Shown here in pieces: positions 23,957-36,285 of a DNA stretch of 64,000 bases. A model generated the notes under the pieces. That model ran no database searches. It was given only the letters and a program-made list of their open reading frames with translations, and was not told where the DNA came from. Position 1 is the stretch's first letter. The number at the start of each line of letters is the position of its first letter. Both the position numbers and the translations under genes were made by a program. Source of the stretch: Oscarella lobularis (Eukaryota > Porifera > Homoscleromorpha > Homosclerophorida > Oscarellidae); contig NC_089185.1 in NCBI RefSeq assembly GCF_947507565.1, positions 3,100,001 through 3,164,000 on the forward strand. The letters are read 5' to 3'.

Positions 23957-26643
23957 TTGGAACGACTCGAATACCGGGGATTGAACAAGGTAAATAAATA
24001 AATAAATAATAAAAGGAAGGGACCCTTGAGAGCATGTGATCTTTTTTTTCAGATGTGATTCGCCATGTTGATCCGAGTCAGTCGAAACACATTGTTATTT
24101 ATCGTCACGGGCGTTGGTACACTATGTCGTGTTTTGCGCGCGGGCGTCTTTTGGAAACATGTGAAATTGAACAGTAGGCTTCCTCAAGAGAGTGGGCCAA
24201 TAATAATAATAATAATATAATATTAAATTTATAGTGAAATACAACGTATTCTTGATGATGATGATCCGAGTCGGCCTGTGAAGCCCGGCGAATTGAAGCT
24301 TCCGGCTTTGACTGCTTTGAACAGGTAGAAGATTATTGATTAATTGGTTCAAATCATTGTTTGGTTGTGTAGAGATAAGTGGGGAAGGCTGTACAACGAA
24401 CACTTCAAAAGTGGAAAGAATTTGAAAGCGATGGATACACTTGAAAAAGTAAGAAGAGAAGCCCGACTAATGATTGAGAAAATTTCCTAATTAATTAAGG
24501 CTGCCTTTGTCGTGTTTCTTGACGACGACGAAATGTTCTACTCCGAGGCAAGGATATGATCAGTCGATATTTTATTGATTTTTAATTATAATAATTGTGT
24601 AATTAAAGGATGATCCGACGCAGATTGATCGTATGGCGCGATCGCTTCTTCACGGATCTGGCTACAATCGATGGTTTGACAAGTCCTTTTGCGCCATTAT
24701 CTTCAAGAACGGAAAGGTAGGGGCAAACAAACACACTTGATATTCATATGATTTCTGACGTAGATTGGATTAACGTGTGAACACTCCTGGTATGTAAAAG
24801 TCTAGGAGGATAATTATATCAATTCTCTTCTTCCCCCGGAATCCCCAGCGTCATATATATATAATTAATAATTTATTTCCTTCCCCCACGTGATCCGTCT
24901 TAGGGCGGATGCTCCGACTGTATCTCGCATGTTTCAATGGGGATTTTCCGTGGAAGCTGATGAGCATAACCATGGGTTGAGGTCAGCTGCTGCCTGTGAT
25001 GATGATAGTGGTCTTGCAGCATGTCACAGTTGGCTGTCTGCTACTGTGTGTCTTTGATGGGAAAGTTGTATCGGAAAATGCCACCTTGGGCCCTGTCTCT
25101 CCATTAATCAAAATTAATGAATTAATATTATAAAATGTTTTGCTAAATGTGGCTGCTGATTTCTAAAGGAGTGATGCGCCTGTCATAGCCTATATGCTTG
25201 AGCATGCGTCTATGGAAGAACTTCTACCTGACAGGTTGGTTGAATTTGTTAAGATAAAACTTGCTATTTGCTAAAAAGAAACAAACGAAATGGAGAGCGC
25301 CCATGCGAGCTTTGATGAATAGGGGGGGGAACTCAATATTGTTATTTCAGATTTCGTGACGATGGTCATTGTGTTGGCGAAATCAAATGTGGACCGTTGA
25401 AATTTCCTGAACGTCTCGATTGGGATTTGAATGACGAGGTAAATTCATAAAATTTCTGACGTCATCGTCGCGTTCATTGTTGTGTTAGCTCGTCGAAGCG
25501 ATCGAAGAAGCGGCTGACGATTCAACAAGGAGAGCGAACAATGTCGATCTTCGTCTCATGGTTCACAATGAATTCGGTACGGTATACTCTACAATACATG
25601 TAGTCTTCTTATTGCTTGCTTCACTCAGGGAAGAAAGCGATAACTAGCCGCTGTAAAGTTGGGTACGTCATCATATATTCTTTTCTTTTAATTTTTAAAA
25701 ATCTTTGATAGTCCGGACGGGTTCATACAAATGGCTCTTCAGCTTGCTTACTTCCGAGTGAGTGAGATCTTTCTTTTCTTTTTTCCTCCCGTGAGTACGC
25801 CTCTCTTTGTTTTAGGACCAGGGTCACTCGTGTTTGACATATGAAGCGTCGATGACTCGTCTATTTCGCGAAGGAAGAACGGAGACCGTTCGTCCTGTCA
25901 CCATGCAATCAGCTGCCTTTGTCAAAGCCATGTGCGATTCAGCCTCAAGCGTAAGATCAAGCACAAGAAAGAGACGGTATTACGATTCTTGGTTTGTGCA
26001 GAAAGAAGAGAAGCGAAAATTGCTGCGAGCCGCTTGTGAAAATCATCAGAATTTGGCCAAGAATTGTATGATTGGAGAAGGTACTGTACTCTGTCTGTAG
26101 TATGTGCCAGTTCATCATCAGTTCTTCTTAGGTGTGGACAGGCACTTGTTTTGCCTTTACATTGTCTCAAAAGCATTCAAAGTGGAATCTCCCTTTCTGC
26201 AGAAAGTCAGATCTCTTATCTATAATTGTTGTTGCCACGTGGCTACTTTTCCGTGGTGTCCAGGTTCTTAGTGAGCCATGGAGACTGTCAACAAGCCAAA
26301 CGCCTCATAGCCAGACTGGTAAACTCAATGAGAAGAAGTTTCCTGATCAGGTTTCCTTTGGAGGAGGATTTGGTCCTGTAAGTTGGATACTTGTACATCG
26401 ATAAGGGGTTTTTATTTTCTTTAGGTTGCTGATGACGGTTACGGTGTATCGTACATCATTGCTGGAGATGTCGTCATCTTTTTTCACGTGTCAAGCTTCA
26501 CCGACTCCAAAGTGACGGTGAGCTTTAGTTTTCGAATTGAAAAATCGCGTGGATCTCTACTTTGCGAAATTTAGGATGCGTACAGATTTGCTGATCAAAT
26601 TCGAGACTGCATGGCCGAAATGCTGGCTCTGTTTGACGACTGA
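23957..26643 (+). CDS. CPT1: Carnitine O-palmitoyltransferase 1 (5' part missing in gap), with alternative exons
   Basis: Exons visible: 23957-23989, 24053-24173, 24235-24324, 24373-24448, 24500-24547, 24609-24716, 24764-24789, then either 24904-24981 or 25169-25234, then 25351-25438, 25489-25576, 25629-25662, 25712-25757, 25816-25950, 26002-26080, 26132-26205, 26264-26377, 26425-26517, 26575-26643. CPT1 makes acylcarnitines from long-chain acyl-CoA at the outer mitochondrial membrane. Motifs: TTRIPG, RWFDKSF, the active-site His in [57 protein letters not shown]. About 280 N-terminal residues (the two TM helices) are absent. One intron starts with GC (GAG|GCAAGG). The alternative exons encode the strand right after the catalytic His. 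Confidence 0.96.
24904..24981 (+). other. CPT1: CPT1 alternative exon 8a (78 nt)
   Basis: Acceptor CGTCTTAG|G and donor TTGAG|GTCAGC. Encodes [16 protein letters not shown] and about ten more residues, completing the Trp of HSW. Start and end phases equal those of exon 8b. Confidence 0.8.
25169..25234 (+). other. CPT1: CPT1 alternative exon 8b (66 nt)
   Basis: Acceptor TTTCTAAAG|G and donor GACAG|GTTGGT. Encodes [19 protein letters not shown] and a few more residues, a homologue of exon 8a. Either exon joins in frame to the next exon ([11 protein letters not shown]). Confidence 0.8.
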
Positions 26644-26900
26644 AAAAGATGATATATTTCCCAAAGCGACGTAAGAACACATTATCTTTTATTGCAAGGT
26701 CTTTTCTCTCTGTCTCTCAACTGTTACTCTGTTGTTTCACCACGCACGCACCCATTGATCTTTTATGTATGAGCGTGTTTTTAGTTTTGAATTCCTATTA
26801 ATCTATGTAGACGTCGTTGATCAAGACACAACACAGTGAATACGTATGCGAGTACAGTTGGTCCTTTTAAAACATAATCAATAGAAAGGATCAACTGTAT

Positions 26901-28442
26901 TTATCGTTCTTTTGCGTTATTAATTATGCTCATGTAGACGTCGGTGGCGACGTTATTTCCCCAGATAAAATCGAGATGTTCGTAGCCTTCAATTGTTATT
27001 TGGCGCTTGAGAACGCCGAGTGAGGACAGTCGACCCAGCAACCACTCGACGTCAGTTGGATCAGCGAGCCAGTCATTCGTTCCCGTGTACGTGTAAGTAG
27101 GTACGCGAAGATTGGCCAAGTCGTACATGGGTGGCGTGGCCTATAAAAAAAACGAGAGTGTTGTAGTTAATTAAAGCGTTCTGTTCAAAGATAGATACCT
27201 GGCCGTAGTGGGCTTCGTTTTCTTCTGAGCTTCCATAGTCAAACATTTGATAGGAATTGGCCCGGTGACACTAAAAAGATAGGTGGCACATTTGAATGCA
27301 GTGAGCCAGCGTAGATGATCATACCTGCGCATAATGAACCATATTTTGTACTGATGTACCGGCGGGGTTGTGGCTTGTGTAGATTGACACTCGAGACTAC
27401 CAAAGCAAGGGTCTTTACTTTGTATGCAATTTCCTTGTGCCTACGTAACGTTACGTACGAGGTTTAGATGGGGTTTGTCGAAGCCTGTGACGAGGAATAG
27501 GCAGTTGGCGCAGACTTCTTCGCCGTACTTTTTAATGTCGCAGAATGTTTCGCCGAAGAGTCTGAGAAATTCGGTTGACGGTAGAAAGTCGTGGTATCCA
27601 AATATATCGAACAAGTCCTAAAAAAGCGTGTTTTAGTGTCGTTACATCTAGAGGAAGTGTCTCTACGCGAATTTCTGGAGTAAGATAGGCGATGTAATGA
27701 GTAAGTCCTTTGATGTATCCAACTTTGACGACAGGTGCCAAAGCATAGAATGCCTTGATGCGAGCAGCCAATTGGAGATTGTTCGAAAAGCCCGTGAAAG
27801 CGATGAGCGTGCCTTGAGAATGACCGACGTAGTAGATCTGCGATTGGCCAGTTTGATTAACCACGTATTCGATCATGGCAGGTAAATCGTATCGAACCAT
27901 TTCATCCCAACTAGAAATACTTATTAATTGGAATTGGATCAATAATGTGTAGTGACCTCCAAGCCCAGAATTCTGCGTCTTGAGGTTTCAGATACGTGTG
28001 ATTGGTCGAATAGGTGTCGCCTCGGACATTTCCCAACCAGACGTCAAAGCCGGCATCAGCGAGAAGAAAAGCGAGACTTTGATCTCGACTATTGGTGAGA
28101 AAATTCGTGCTCGAACCGAGCAGTCCGTGCTGAAGAAAAAAGACGGGCTTCGACGTTTCTATCGCGTCAAATTAATTAAGAAGCGTGACGTCATAAATCT
28201 TAATTCATACCGGCTGCATCAGGCTGGCGTCCGTATGGAATTCGTTGCATATTGAGAATAAAACCGTCTGTTGTCGTCACCCAGTGCTCTTCTTCCGGAT
28301 ACCCGTTGTATTGAATGATTTGCCTCTAAGACGGAACACGCAGTCGCGTTTCCCTACTAAATGGACTTACGGGACTCATATGTGCTTCGGGATCGATTGC
28401 ACCTATCGCGGAAGTGCAAAAGAGCAGCAGAGCAACAAACAT
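26901..28442 (-). CDS. LIPA: Lysosomal acid lipase / gastric lipase family
   Basis: Eight exons: 28442-28371, 28325-28211, 28158-27957, 27910-27667, 27617-27459, 27396-27325, 27270-27199, 27140-26901, giving 391 aa (human LIPA 399). A short signal peptide ([15 protein letters not shown]) is followed by the AB-hydrolase lid region ([15 protein letters not shown]). Conserved motifs follow: [22 protein letters not shown], the nucleophile elbow YYVGHSQG, the catalytic Asp in [10 protein letters not shown] and the catalytic His in [10 protein letters not shown]. Family members hydrolyse cholesteryl esters and triglycerides in lysosomes or secretions. It is head-to-head with the IRAK-type kinase; start codons are 78 bp apart. 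Lysosomal versus digestive role cannot be decided from sequence. Confidence 0.95.
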
Positions 28443-28520
28443 AACTTCACCCTAAGGCGCAACACCTTCGACCCCTACGCGTGCGCGCGCACGTTCGCGG
28501 ACTCAGCACTTTCGATGTGA
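28443..28520. promoter_or_regulatory. 78-bp divergent promoter region, lipase / IRAK-type kinase
   Basis: Only 78 bp separates the two start codons. The stretch contains the alternating GC-rich run ACGCGTGCGCGCGCACG and no TATA box. Confidence 0.55.
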
Positions 28521-30524
28521 ATGGCGGCGATGGAGTCGGCACCGCCGACGCTCGTGCGCGATCTTTCGCCTTCCGTACTCGACGCACTCTGCGGCGTGCT
28601 CGATACGAGCCAACGCGAGCAGAACTGGATGGCGCTCGCGATGCGAACTGGAATCTACGATCAAATCGCCATCAAGCAATTCGAACTCGAACTCGTTCGT
28701 CCGCACGGAAGCCCGTCGCGTCATCTCATCCAAGACTTCGGCACGCGCAACTACACAGTCGACGTTCTTTATCGATATCTCGCCGAAATCGGACAGGGGA
28801 CCGCGATGGAGAAAATACGTCATTACGGTACGTAGACAGTTGCGATAACACTTGCGCCTCTGCAAAACTCACGCTCCCCCCCATTCCCTCAGTTTCTTCG
28901 TCGCTCGTCGATCAGATCAAACCCCGAGGAGGAACTCTTATTTATCCGAGTTTCGAATCGCATTCGCCCATCGATTCGTCGTCGCCTTCGCCTCCTTCGT
29001 CATTAAATTTGACGACAAAAACAACGACTCCGAAACAATCGTCGGACGATGCGACCCCCAGCGAAGCGAAATCGCCTCTAGTCATGACGCCACCGACGTC
29101 TAATCCGCCAATATTGCCGTCGCCAAGATTTCCGGCAACGGGAACCGTAACAGGTAGAAAAGATATAATGAGAAGGATTCATTCATAATCTACGCGTGGT
29201 TTTTTTTAGAGTTTTCCTATCAGTCTCTTTTTGATGCGACGGACGGTTTCACTGATAATCTTTATCAAAGTGTTCCTGAGATGACGTGCGGTCGAGTGGG
29301 ATCGCCTGGTCGATTTGGGACCGTTTATAAAGGCGTTCTCAAACATCAGATGTGTCCTGTTGCCATCAAGAAACTCGCTGTATGTAGGCCTAGAAGGAGG
29401 AGTCCGAGATTTTAATTAATTTCTCTTTTTAGACTGATAATGATTCTTTATTTCCGAAATTGGGCGATAGAGGAAAGGATAAGTTCTTTTCGGAAGTCCA
29501 AGCTTTGTCAAAGTATTAATTTATTGATTAAATATTTCTATTTTTTGGAATGATAATTTAGGTATCGACATCAGAATTTGGTGATTTTGATGGGCTGTTC
29601 TTTCGACACGCCTCAATTGTGCTTGGTTTACGAATGGATGAAGGGAGGATCACTTGAAGATCGTCTCATCAATCTGACAAGAGTGAGGGCACTACTATAC
29701 GTTTCCTCTCACTGACTTCTCTCATCTAGCATCAATATCGTCCTTTGAGTGCCAAAGAACGAGTCAAGATTAGTCACGATATAGGCAAAGCTTTACTTTA
29801 TATTCACACGACGGAAAGAACGCCTTTGGTTCACTGCAACGTCAAATGGTACAGTCGTAAAATAATTAAATAAATAAATAGCATTTTTTATTTAAGTTCT
29901 AATATTTTTATTGGATCTGATTGCACGGCAAAACTCGGGGATTTCGGATTGGCTCAGCCTCTCGTCGCCGGAAGTGAAAACTCGGTGATGGGGACTCGTC
30001 TTGGAACAAAGTCACGATGCCTTACACGTGACCAAGAAGCTTGTTTTTCACCCGAATACGTGCGAGGAAGCGTCACGGAAAAAGTCGACGTTTACGCATT
30101 TGGAATAGTAAATATATTAATTAATGAAATATATTTTAATTTGTTCTCTCTAGGTCATGTTGCAGATGATTACGGGTCAACGAGTGATCGACGCTCGACG
30201 CGAACCCGAAGAACTCGTTCTCTACGTCGAGCCCGTTCTCCATGACAACAACGAAACGGAGCTCATTAGTCTGCTCGATAGTCGCGTTACAGCCTCGCCG
30301 GCGACGTCATGGCCAACAAAGAACCTCGTCAGATACGCGAGATTGGCGAAACAGTGCATTAACTCCAAGAGAAAGGATAGACCCGACACAAAAAAGGTAT
30401 GTATACTATAGGTGGGGGTGCTATTCTTCTACTTAGTACTTCTACTTAGCTGGCACTGGAGCTGGAACAACTCTATGCTGAATGTCAAGAGTCGGGTCTT
30501 TTGAGTTATAGCAGTTGTCCGTGA
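28521..30524 (+). CDS. IRAK: IRAK/Pelle-type death-domain kinase with altered catalytic loop
   Basis: Nine exons: 28521-28827, 28893-29153, 29210-29379, 29433-29512, 29562-29682, 29730-29848, 29897-30107, 30154-30396, 30450-30524, giving 528 aa. An N-terminal helical domain of about 100 aa (SVLDALCGVLD, NWMALAMRTGIY, VDVLYRYLAEIG) looks like a death domain. A Pro/Ser/Thr-rich linker follows, then a kinase domain: GRFGTVYKGVL, VAIKKLA, LVYEWMKGGSLEDRL, LVHCNVKCSNIFIG, LGDFGLAQ, SPEYVRGSVTEKVDVYAFGI. This is the order of IRAK/Pelle kinases, which signal from Toll/IL-1 receptors through MyD88. The catalytic Asp of the HRD loop is Asn (HCN), while the Lys and DFG remain, as in the vertebrate IRAK2/IRAK-M pseudokinases. 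Confidence 0.88.
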
Positions 30525-30780
30525 ATTCTTCTTCTCCTTTTGAGAGTGTGATATGTGTGTCTGCGTGATGCAGTGGCTGAGGTACAAGTTCTTTTTGTGC
30601 ATGCTTTATTCTACGTTTAGTAGGCTTTTTCTCTTTTCTCTTGTTTCTACTCTAATTCTATAGGAATCCGTGGTGGCCTTTCCTTGTGCTTTTTCTCTTT
30701 AGGGCTTCGTCTAGATTATTGAGCAATTTCAAGCCGACGACTTTAGCAACCTTAAATAATTATGATTATTTATTTATTTA

Positions 30781-31730
30781 TTATTTTTTGGGGGTGAGGA
30801 CCTCGATCATGTCTGCGATCATGTCGACGCCAAGTGTTCCACTTCCGCCGCCTTTCGTCAACGAGCAAATGCTCCCGGATTTGTCAATGGAGACAGTCAA
30901 GTAAGCGTTGCTACATTTCTCCTCTTTCGATGTACAATCAACGACGTAAGACGTCTTTACTTTGCTTAGCGTTACGGTGACGGGAACGCCACTCACGTCT
31001 ATTTCCTTGCAATCATTTGGATCATCTGATACCTCGATTTCTATAGGTTCGCCTTCGCTGCCTTCGGTCACGCTAACCGCCGGTAATTTGACGTCAGATA
31101 AAGCAGCTCGAGCAGCCAATGAAATTGCATCGAGAAGATTTCCATCGTGAGCTAATACCTATAGGAATTAATAAATAATTTTAATATTTTATTTATCACT
31201 AGTAGTATACGAGAGCGTCGACGTTTAGTGCCCAGCACTGTTGGCTTGGTATGAGACAGAGTGATGAAAGATTGAGAGCGTTTGGATGATTGTAGGCTTT
31301 GTGGAGAACGTCACTAATTGAATTTCCTAAATCTTCTCCGCCTGCTCGTCCTTCGAATTCCGTTGACGCGACGGCAGAGCTGAGTACGGGACCGTGGCGA
31401 TAGGAGGTGACGTCATATTAATTTTCAGGTTACCAATCGACGAAAAATTTAATGATTCCTTGATCGGGATTTGACGCATTCGGTTCGGTCAATTCGGCTT
31501 TGATTCCAACGAGAATTCTCGTTCCAGACTACAGTATTAGGTAAGAGAGTAGAGTCTATCTTCTTTAGACTAACCAATGTGAGTTTTGCAGAGCCATTCG
31601 TATTGGCTAAAACTCCCGTTTGCAATTGCACGTGTCGATAGTCGCAGTTCGAGCGACCGTCCTCGCGAAGGTCATTCTCGATTCCCTCTACAATATAATC
31701 GACTTCGTGAGAAGATAGTCGACTTTCCAT
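30781..31730 (-). CDS. EXOSC7: EXOSC7 (Rrp42), RNase PH-like exosome ring subunit
   Basis: Four exons: 31730-31575, 31528-31434, 31379-31211, 31158-30781, giving 265 aa. EXOSC7 is part of the six-subunit RNase PH ring of the RNA exosome. The start matches (LSSHEVDYIVEGIENDLRED, GRSNCDYRHV), then TRILVGIKAEL, KFFVDCSAVASTEFEGRAG, CWALNVDALVLAHDGN, LLDAISLAARAAL. The Cys of VDCSA and the phase confirm the second junction. The C-terminus is slightly shorter than human (291 aa). It is head-to-head with the RING-H2 gene (73 bp between starts) and convergent with the kinase. Confidence 0.95.
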
Positions 31731-31803
31731 ATCCCCAATACAATCCGGGTCCCTGCAGCACGAGGGAGTCACTTGGCCTGGTCCTCGGCCCTCTCCGCTT
31801 TCG
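31731..31803. promoter_or_regulatory. 73-bp divergent promoter region, EXOSC7 / RING-H2 gene
   Basis: Only 73 bp separates the two start codons. No TATA box is visible. The EXOSC7 antisense frame is open through it, which is not evidence of coding. Confidence 0.5.
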
Positions 31804-33121
<1,318 letters not shown>

Positions 33122-33493
33122 AATTGCAGGCGGTTTGGTGTTAATTCCCATGTGGACCATTAGCATTCATTTGATAATGTCCTATGATAAATTATTGCGT
33201 TTAGGTCTGAATATGAATAGAGGGATGATAGCAGTGTGGATGAGCAAGTCTTTTGCACCACAGAACACGTAGAAGGACCAACAGCAAATCATCTCAACAT
33301 TCAAGTCTAATCTAAGAGCAGCGAATGTCATGGTCCGGCCAGCGGATTTCATGGAACGACGACAATTAGGATGATTCCTTTAGCGGTGGCGGCGGCCGCG
33401 CTGGCGGCCGCGCTGGAGCCCCTCCTCCTCCTCCTCCTCTCGCTGTGTTGGCTCGTTGAGGAACGCTAGATCAACAACGCGTAGAGAAAATCA
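33122..33493. other. Convergent 3' intergenic region
   Basis: 372 bp between the stop codons of the RING-H2 gene and the ANTXR-type gene, holding both 3' UTRs. It contains GGCGGCCGCGCT repeated twice near 33392-33415 and a CTC repeat (33418-33438). No gene is recognised. Confidence 0.5.
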
Positions 33494-36173
33494 TCACTTA
33501 GCGTAGAGAGGAAATGCGTACGGTGGTCTTGTTGGTGGACAAGGCTTACTGGGGGGGAGAATAGAGGATTTAGCTGCGTAGTTCTGATAATAGGGATTGG
33601 CTTACGTTGGGCTAGGCGGCGGTGGGCTCTTCGCCGGCGGCGGGGGTGCGTAAGCGGAACTGTTGCGAGAACCCCTTTCACTTCCCGCGCTGCTGCTACT
33701 TGATAGAAGACGCTAGGTGAGTCAAAAGAGATAAATTTTTGGATATGCATTTATTTTATTTTATTTCTCACCCGTGGGCCAGAAGAGTCTCTGCGGCTCG
33801 AGACGGTGTATCTCTAAAGAAAAATTACATTCCGGGGGGGGATAGTGACTCTCAGGCACAAAGCAACAAACCGCTCGAGATTTTCGGACAGGTCGAAACG
33901 AGGCAATCCAGGTATAACCGGAGACAACGCTAGCCCAGCATCCCGTCAAACAAGCCTAGTCTCATACTAAGTAGTTGGGGGGCAAATTTGATATAGGAAC
34001 GTACCTTTGCTGCACTTGGCTTCGCGTCAGGCGGCAACGGTGGCGGTTCAGTGATCGTCGCATCCTGAAAACATATCAAATTCTATTATTGCCTTAATTA
34101 ATCAATGTCTCACTTTTGCTGGAGTCAATTTGTTTCCTTCTTCCGTTGATCCTTTCCCACCCCAATCGACTCGCATTTCTCGCATTCCTCCGGCACCGCG
34201 ACCACCATAATACGAAGCATTTACAGATGGCCATTGGGTCTTTGAATCCGGTTCTTCAGCAGGCGCTTTCTCCACTCCTCCAACCTAGAAAACGGAACGA
34301 CTCTATATCAGAAGCCCTACTCTCCCCCAATCCAACTTACACACATAAGTGGATACAGACACCAAAGCAAAAATAATAGGAGAAGGATTAGAGCGGGCAG
34401 AACTCCGACGATAACAATCCAAGTAATATTCGTCTACATGATTTCAAACTCACTTATTAAATAGGCATAGGTCTGCATATGTACCCGGGTAAGTGATACT
34501 TTAGAGCACGTCAATACGTTCATAGTGACGTTGCTACCAACGTAAGACAGTCCTCCATTGACTGAAACTCGAATAGTGACACCCCTAAAAGAATGAGTAG
34601 GTAACGCAAAGAATTATTTACGCACTTCTCCTCTCGTGGAAGCCGCGGTGAAGGACACAGCAATCGATCATCTCGAACTGATAGAGGACGAGATACTAGA
34701 AAGAAAAGATCATGCGAGATCATATACGCGGGGGATAATAATAATAATACGGTGATCTGTTGTATCATTTAGTCGAAAATTGCAAATTATGTTGCTCAAA
34801 TTATTAGCTCGTTCAAACCCGTGTCCAAGAATTTGCACAGTCTTTTGCTCTAAGGAGAAGGCGCTGAGAGAAGAGAATTTTCTACGTTTCTACTGTACCT
34901 CCAGTGCAAGCAGTATTTGGATTGACAGACAAAATTTCAATGCACGTTCTATTTACAATCTGCGGAAAGCGAGAGAGAGTGGCCTATAGAAATTAGCAGT
35001 TATAGGTGGTTACGCTTTGAACAAGTCGAGGCAAATCGCTGAAATTGTCAACATAGAAGACGTGATCTTGTTCTGGTTTGTCCGCAATGAGAGGCAACTG
35101 CTCAGATTTTCTTACTTCTTGGCCAATACCAACCGAGAAAACAAAGCCACCGAGTTGCCGAATATCGTTTGCCTTTAGGGGGGAGGGGGAGGGGGAGAGA
35201 ATTGTCATATGTGGGATCCTGTCAGCTAGCCGGCTTACCGTCTGTACAGCATTGTCAATTTTATTGTCTTTACCGTCTGTAAGAGTCACAACTACTGTTG
35301 CCACGTTGTCAGCTAGATCCAATTAAGTTTTATTTAATTATATTCAAGTGGGTTTTCTGAACCTTTTGACTTCATTTGGTTAAGAGCCTATGGTATTAAT
35401 TAACGTGAAATCGACACGTTTGTGATGACGTCGTTTATTTTATACCAGTTTCAGGCCCGTATGCATTTCCGTTCCTGCTGATGGGATGATTTTTGAAAGA
35501 TCGTCAAGACCCCTTTCAATTGATTGCCTGCACTTAGCAGCTACAATGACACTCAATACCAAAAAAATTTCCAACCTATTCGCCGTGATGTCGAGGTGGA
35601 TGAATCCCTTATCGTTAAAGGAAATGAAGGAGACTCCCAAAAGCGGACTAAAAGTTAAAGTCTGATACCACGAGCGGAAAAGTTTTAAAAATGTACCTGA
35701 CAAACGACTTGATAACGTTACGCACAAAGGGAATTGAGTCCTCTTGAAAGTGACCCATCACAGACCCGGAACTAGGAGGCGAAAAAAGAACAGCGCGCGC
35801 CAATAATAGTACGCAGGCGCAAAACAAGTAAACCCTGTTCAGTGTGTGTTGGCCCAGGCCCAACTCCCAACCTTGGGAGGGAGTTTCGACACGCTGCGTC
35901 ACAAAGGCACGCCGCCGCCGCCGCCAACGTCGCCGCATGCATCTAGCTCTCGGCGGCGACTGAGCACTCTGTGTGCAGTGTTTCGCCCGCGCGAACGTCG
36001 AGCGTGCAACGACGACAAATTGGAAATGGCAGCGCATACCGATCGAGAACGAAGATAAGGTCGAACGCTCCTTTGCACTTGATCTCTTCGGCCTCGACGA
36101 CGACGAGTCCGCTTAGCGTTGCGAAGGCTGCGATAAAAGCGACGCGTTTTAGACAGGCGTGTTTGACTGGCAT
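33494..36173 (-). CDS. ANTXR: ANTXR/TEM8-CMG2-type VWA receptor
   Basis: Seventeen exons from 36173-36040 to 33548-33494 (35771-35697, 35647-35576, 35527-35446, 35387-35363, 35312-35239, 35172-35014, 34959-34899, 34849-34751, 34695-34626, 34584-34500, 34433-34341, 34284-34114, 34064-34005, 33813-33772, 33712-33606), giving 487 aa. A signal peptide leads to a VWA domain with MIDAS LDRSGSV and TLTDGKD. An Ig-like region ([11 protein letters not shown]), one TM helix and the diagnostic cytosolic juxtamembrane block ([20 protein letters not shown], then [12 protein letters not shown]) follow. The tail is Pro-rich. Vertebrate orthologues bind extracellular matrix collagens. It has only 112 bp separating its start from the upstream NAV stop codon. 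Confidence 0.95.
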
Positions 36174-36285
36174 CGTTTCTTGGCGGAAGAGTACTGTACT
36201 TGAAGCCACAGAAGCCACGTGATGGAAAGGAATGCAAAGTAAGTATCTTTATTTTTAGGGACATTAGCACGCGTGCCAGGATGAG
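36174..36285 (-). promoter_or_regulatory. 112-bp region between NAV stop and ANTXR start, with AATAAA
   Basis: Reading the minus strand, an AATAAA sits roughly 30 nt after the NAV stop (near 36250). The ANTXR start follows about 75 bp later. NAV 3' end formation and the ANTXR promoter must share this space. Confidence 0.5.

Noticed and set aside
23587-24035. ORFs running through the Ns
   Set aside because: They consist of undetermined residues across the assembly gap.
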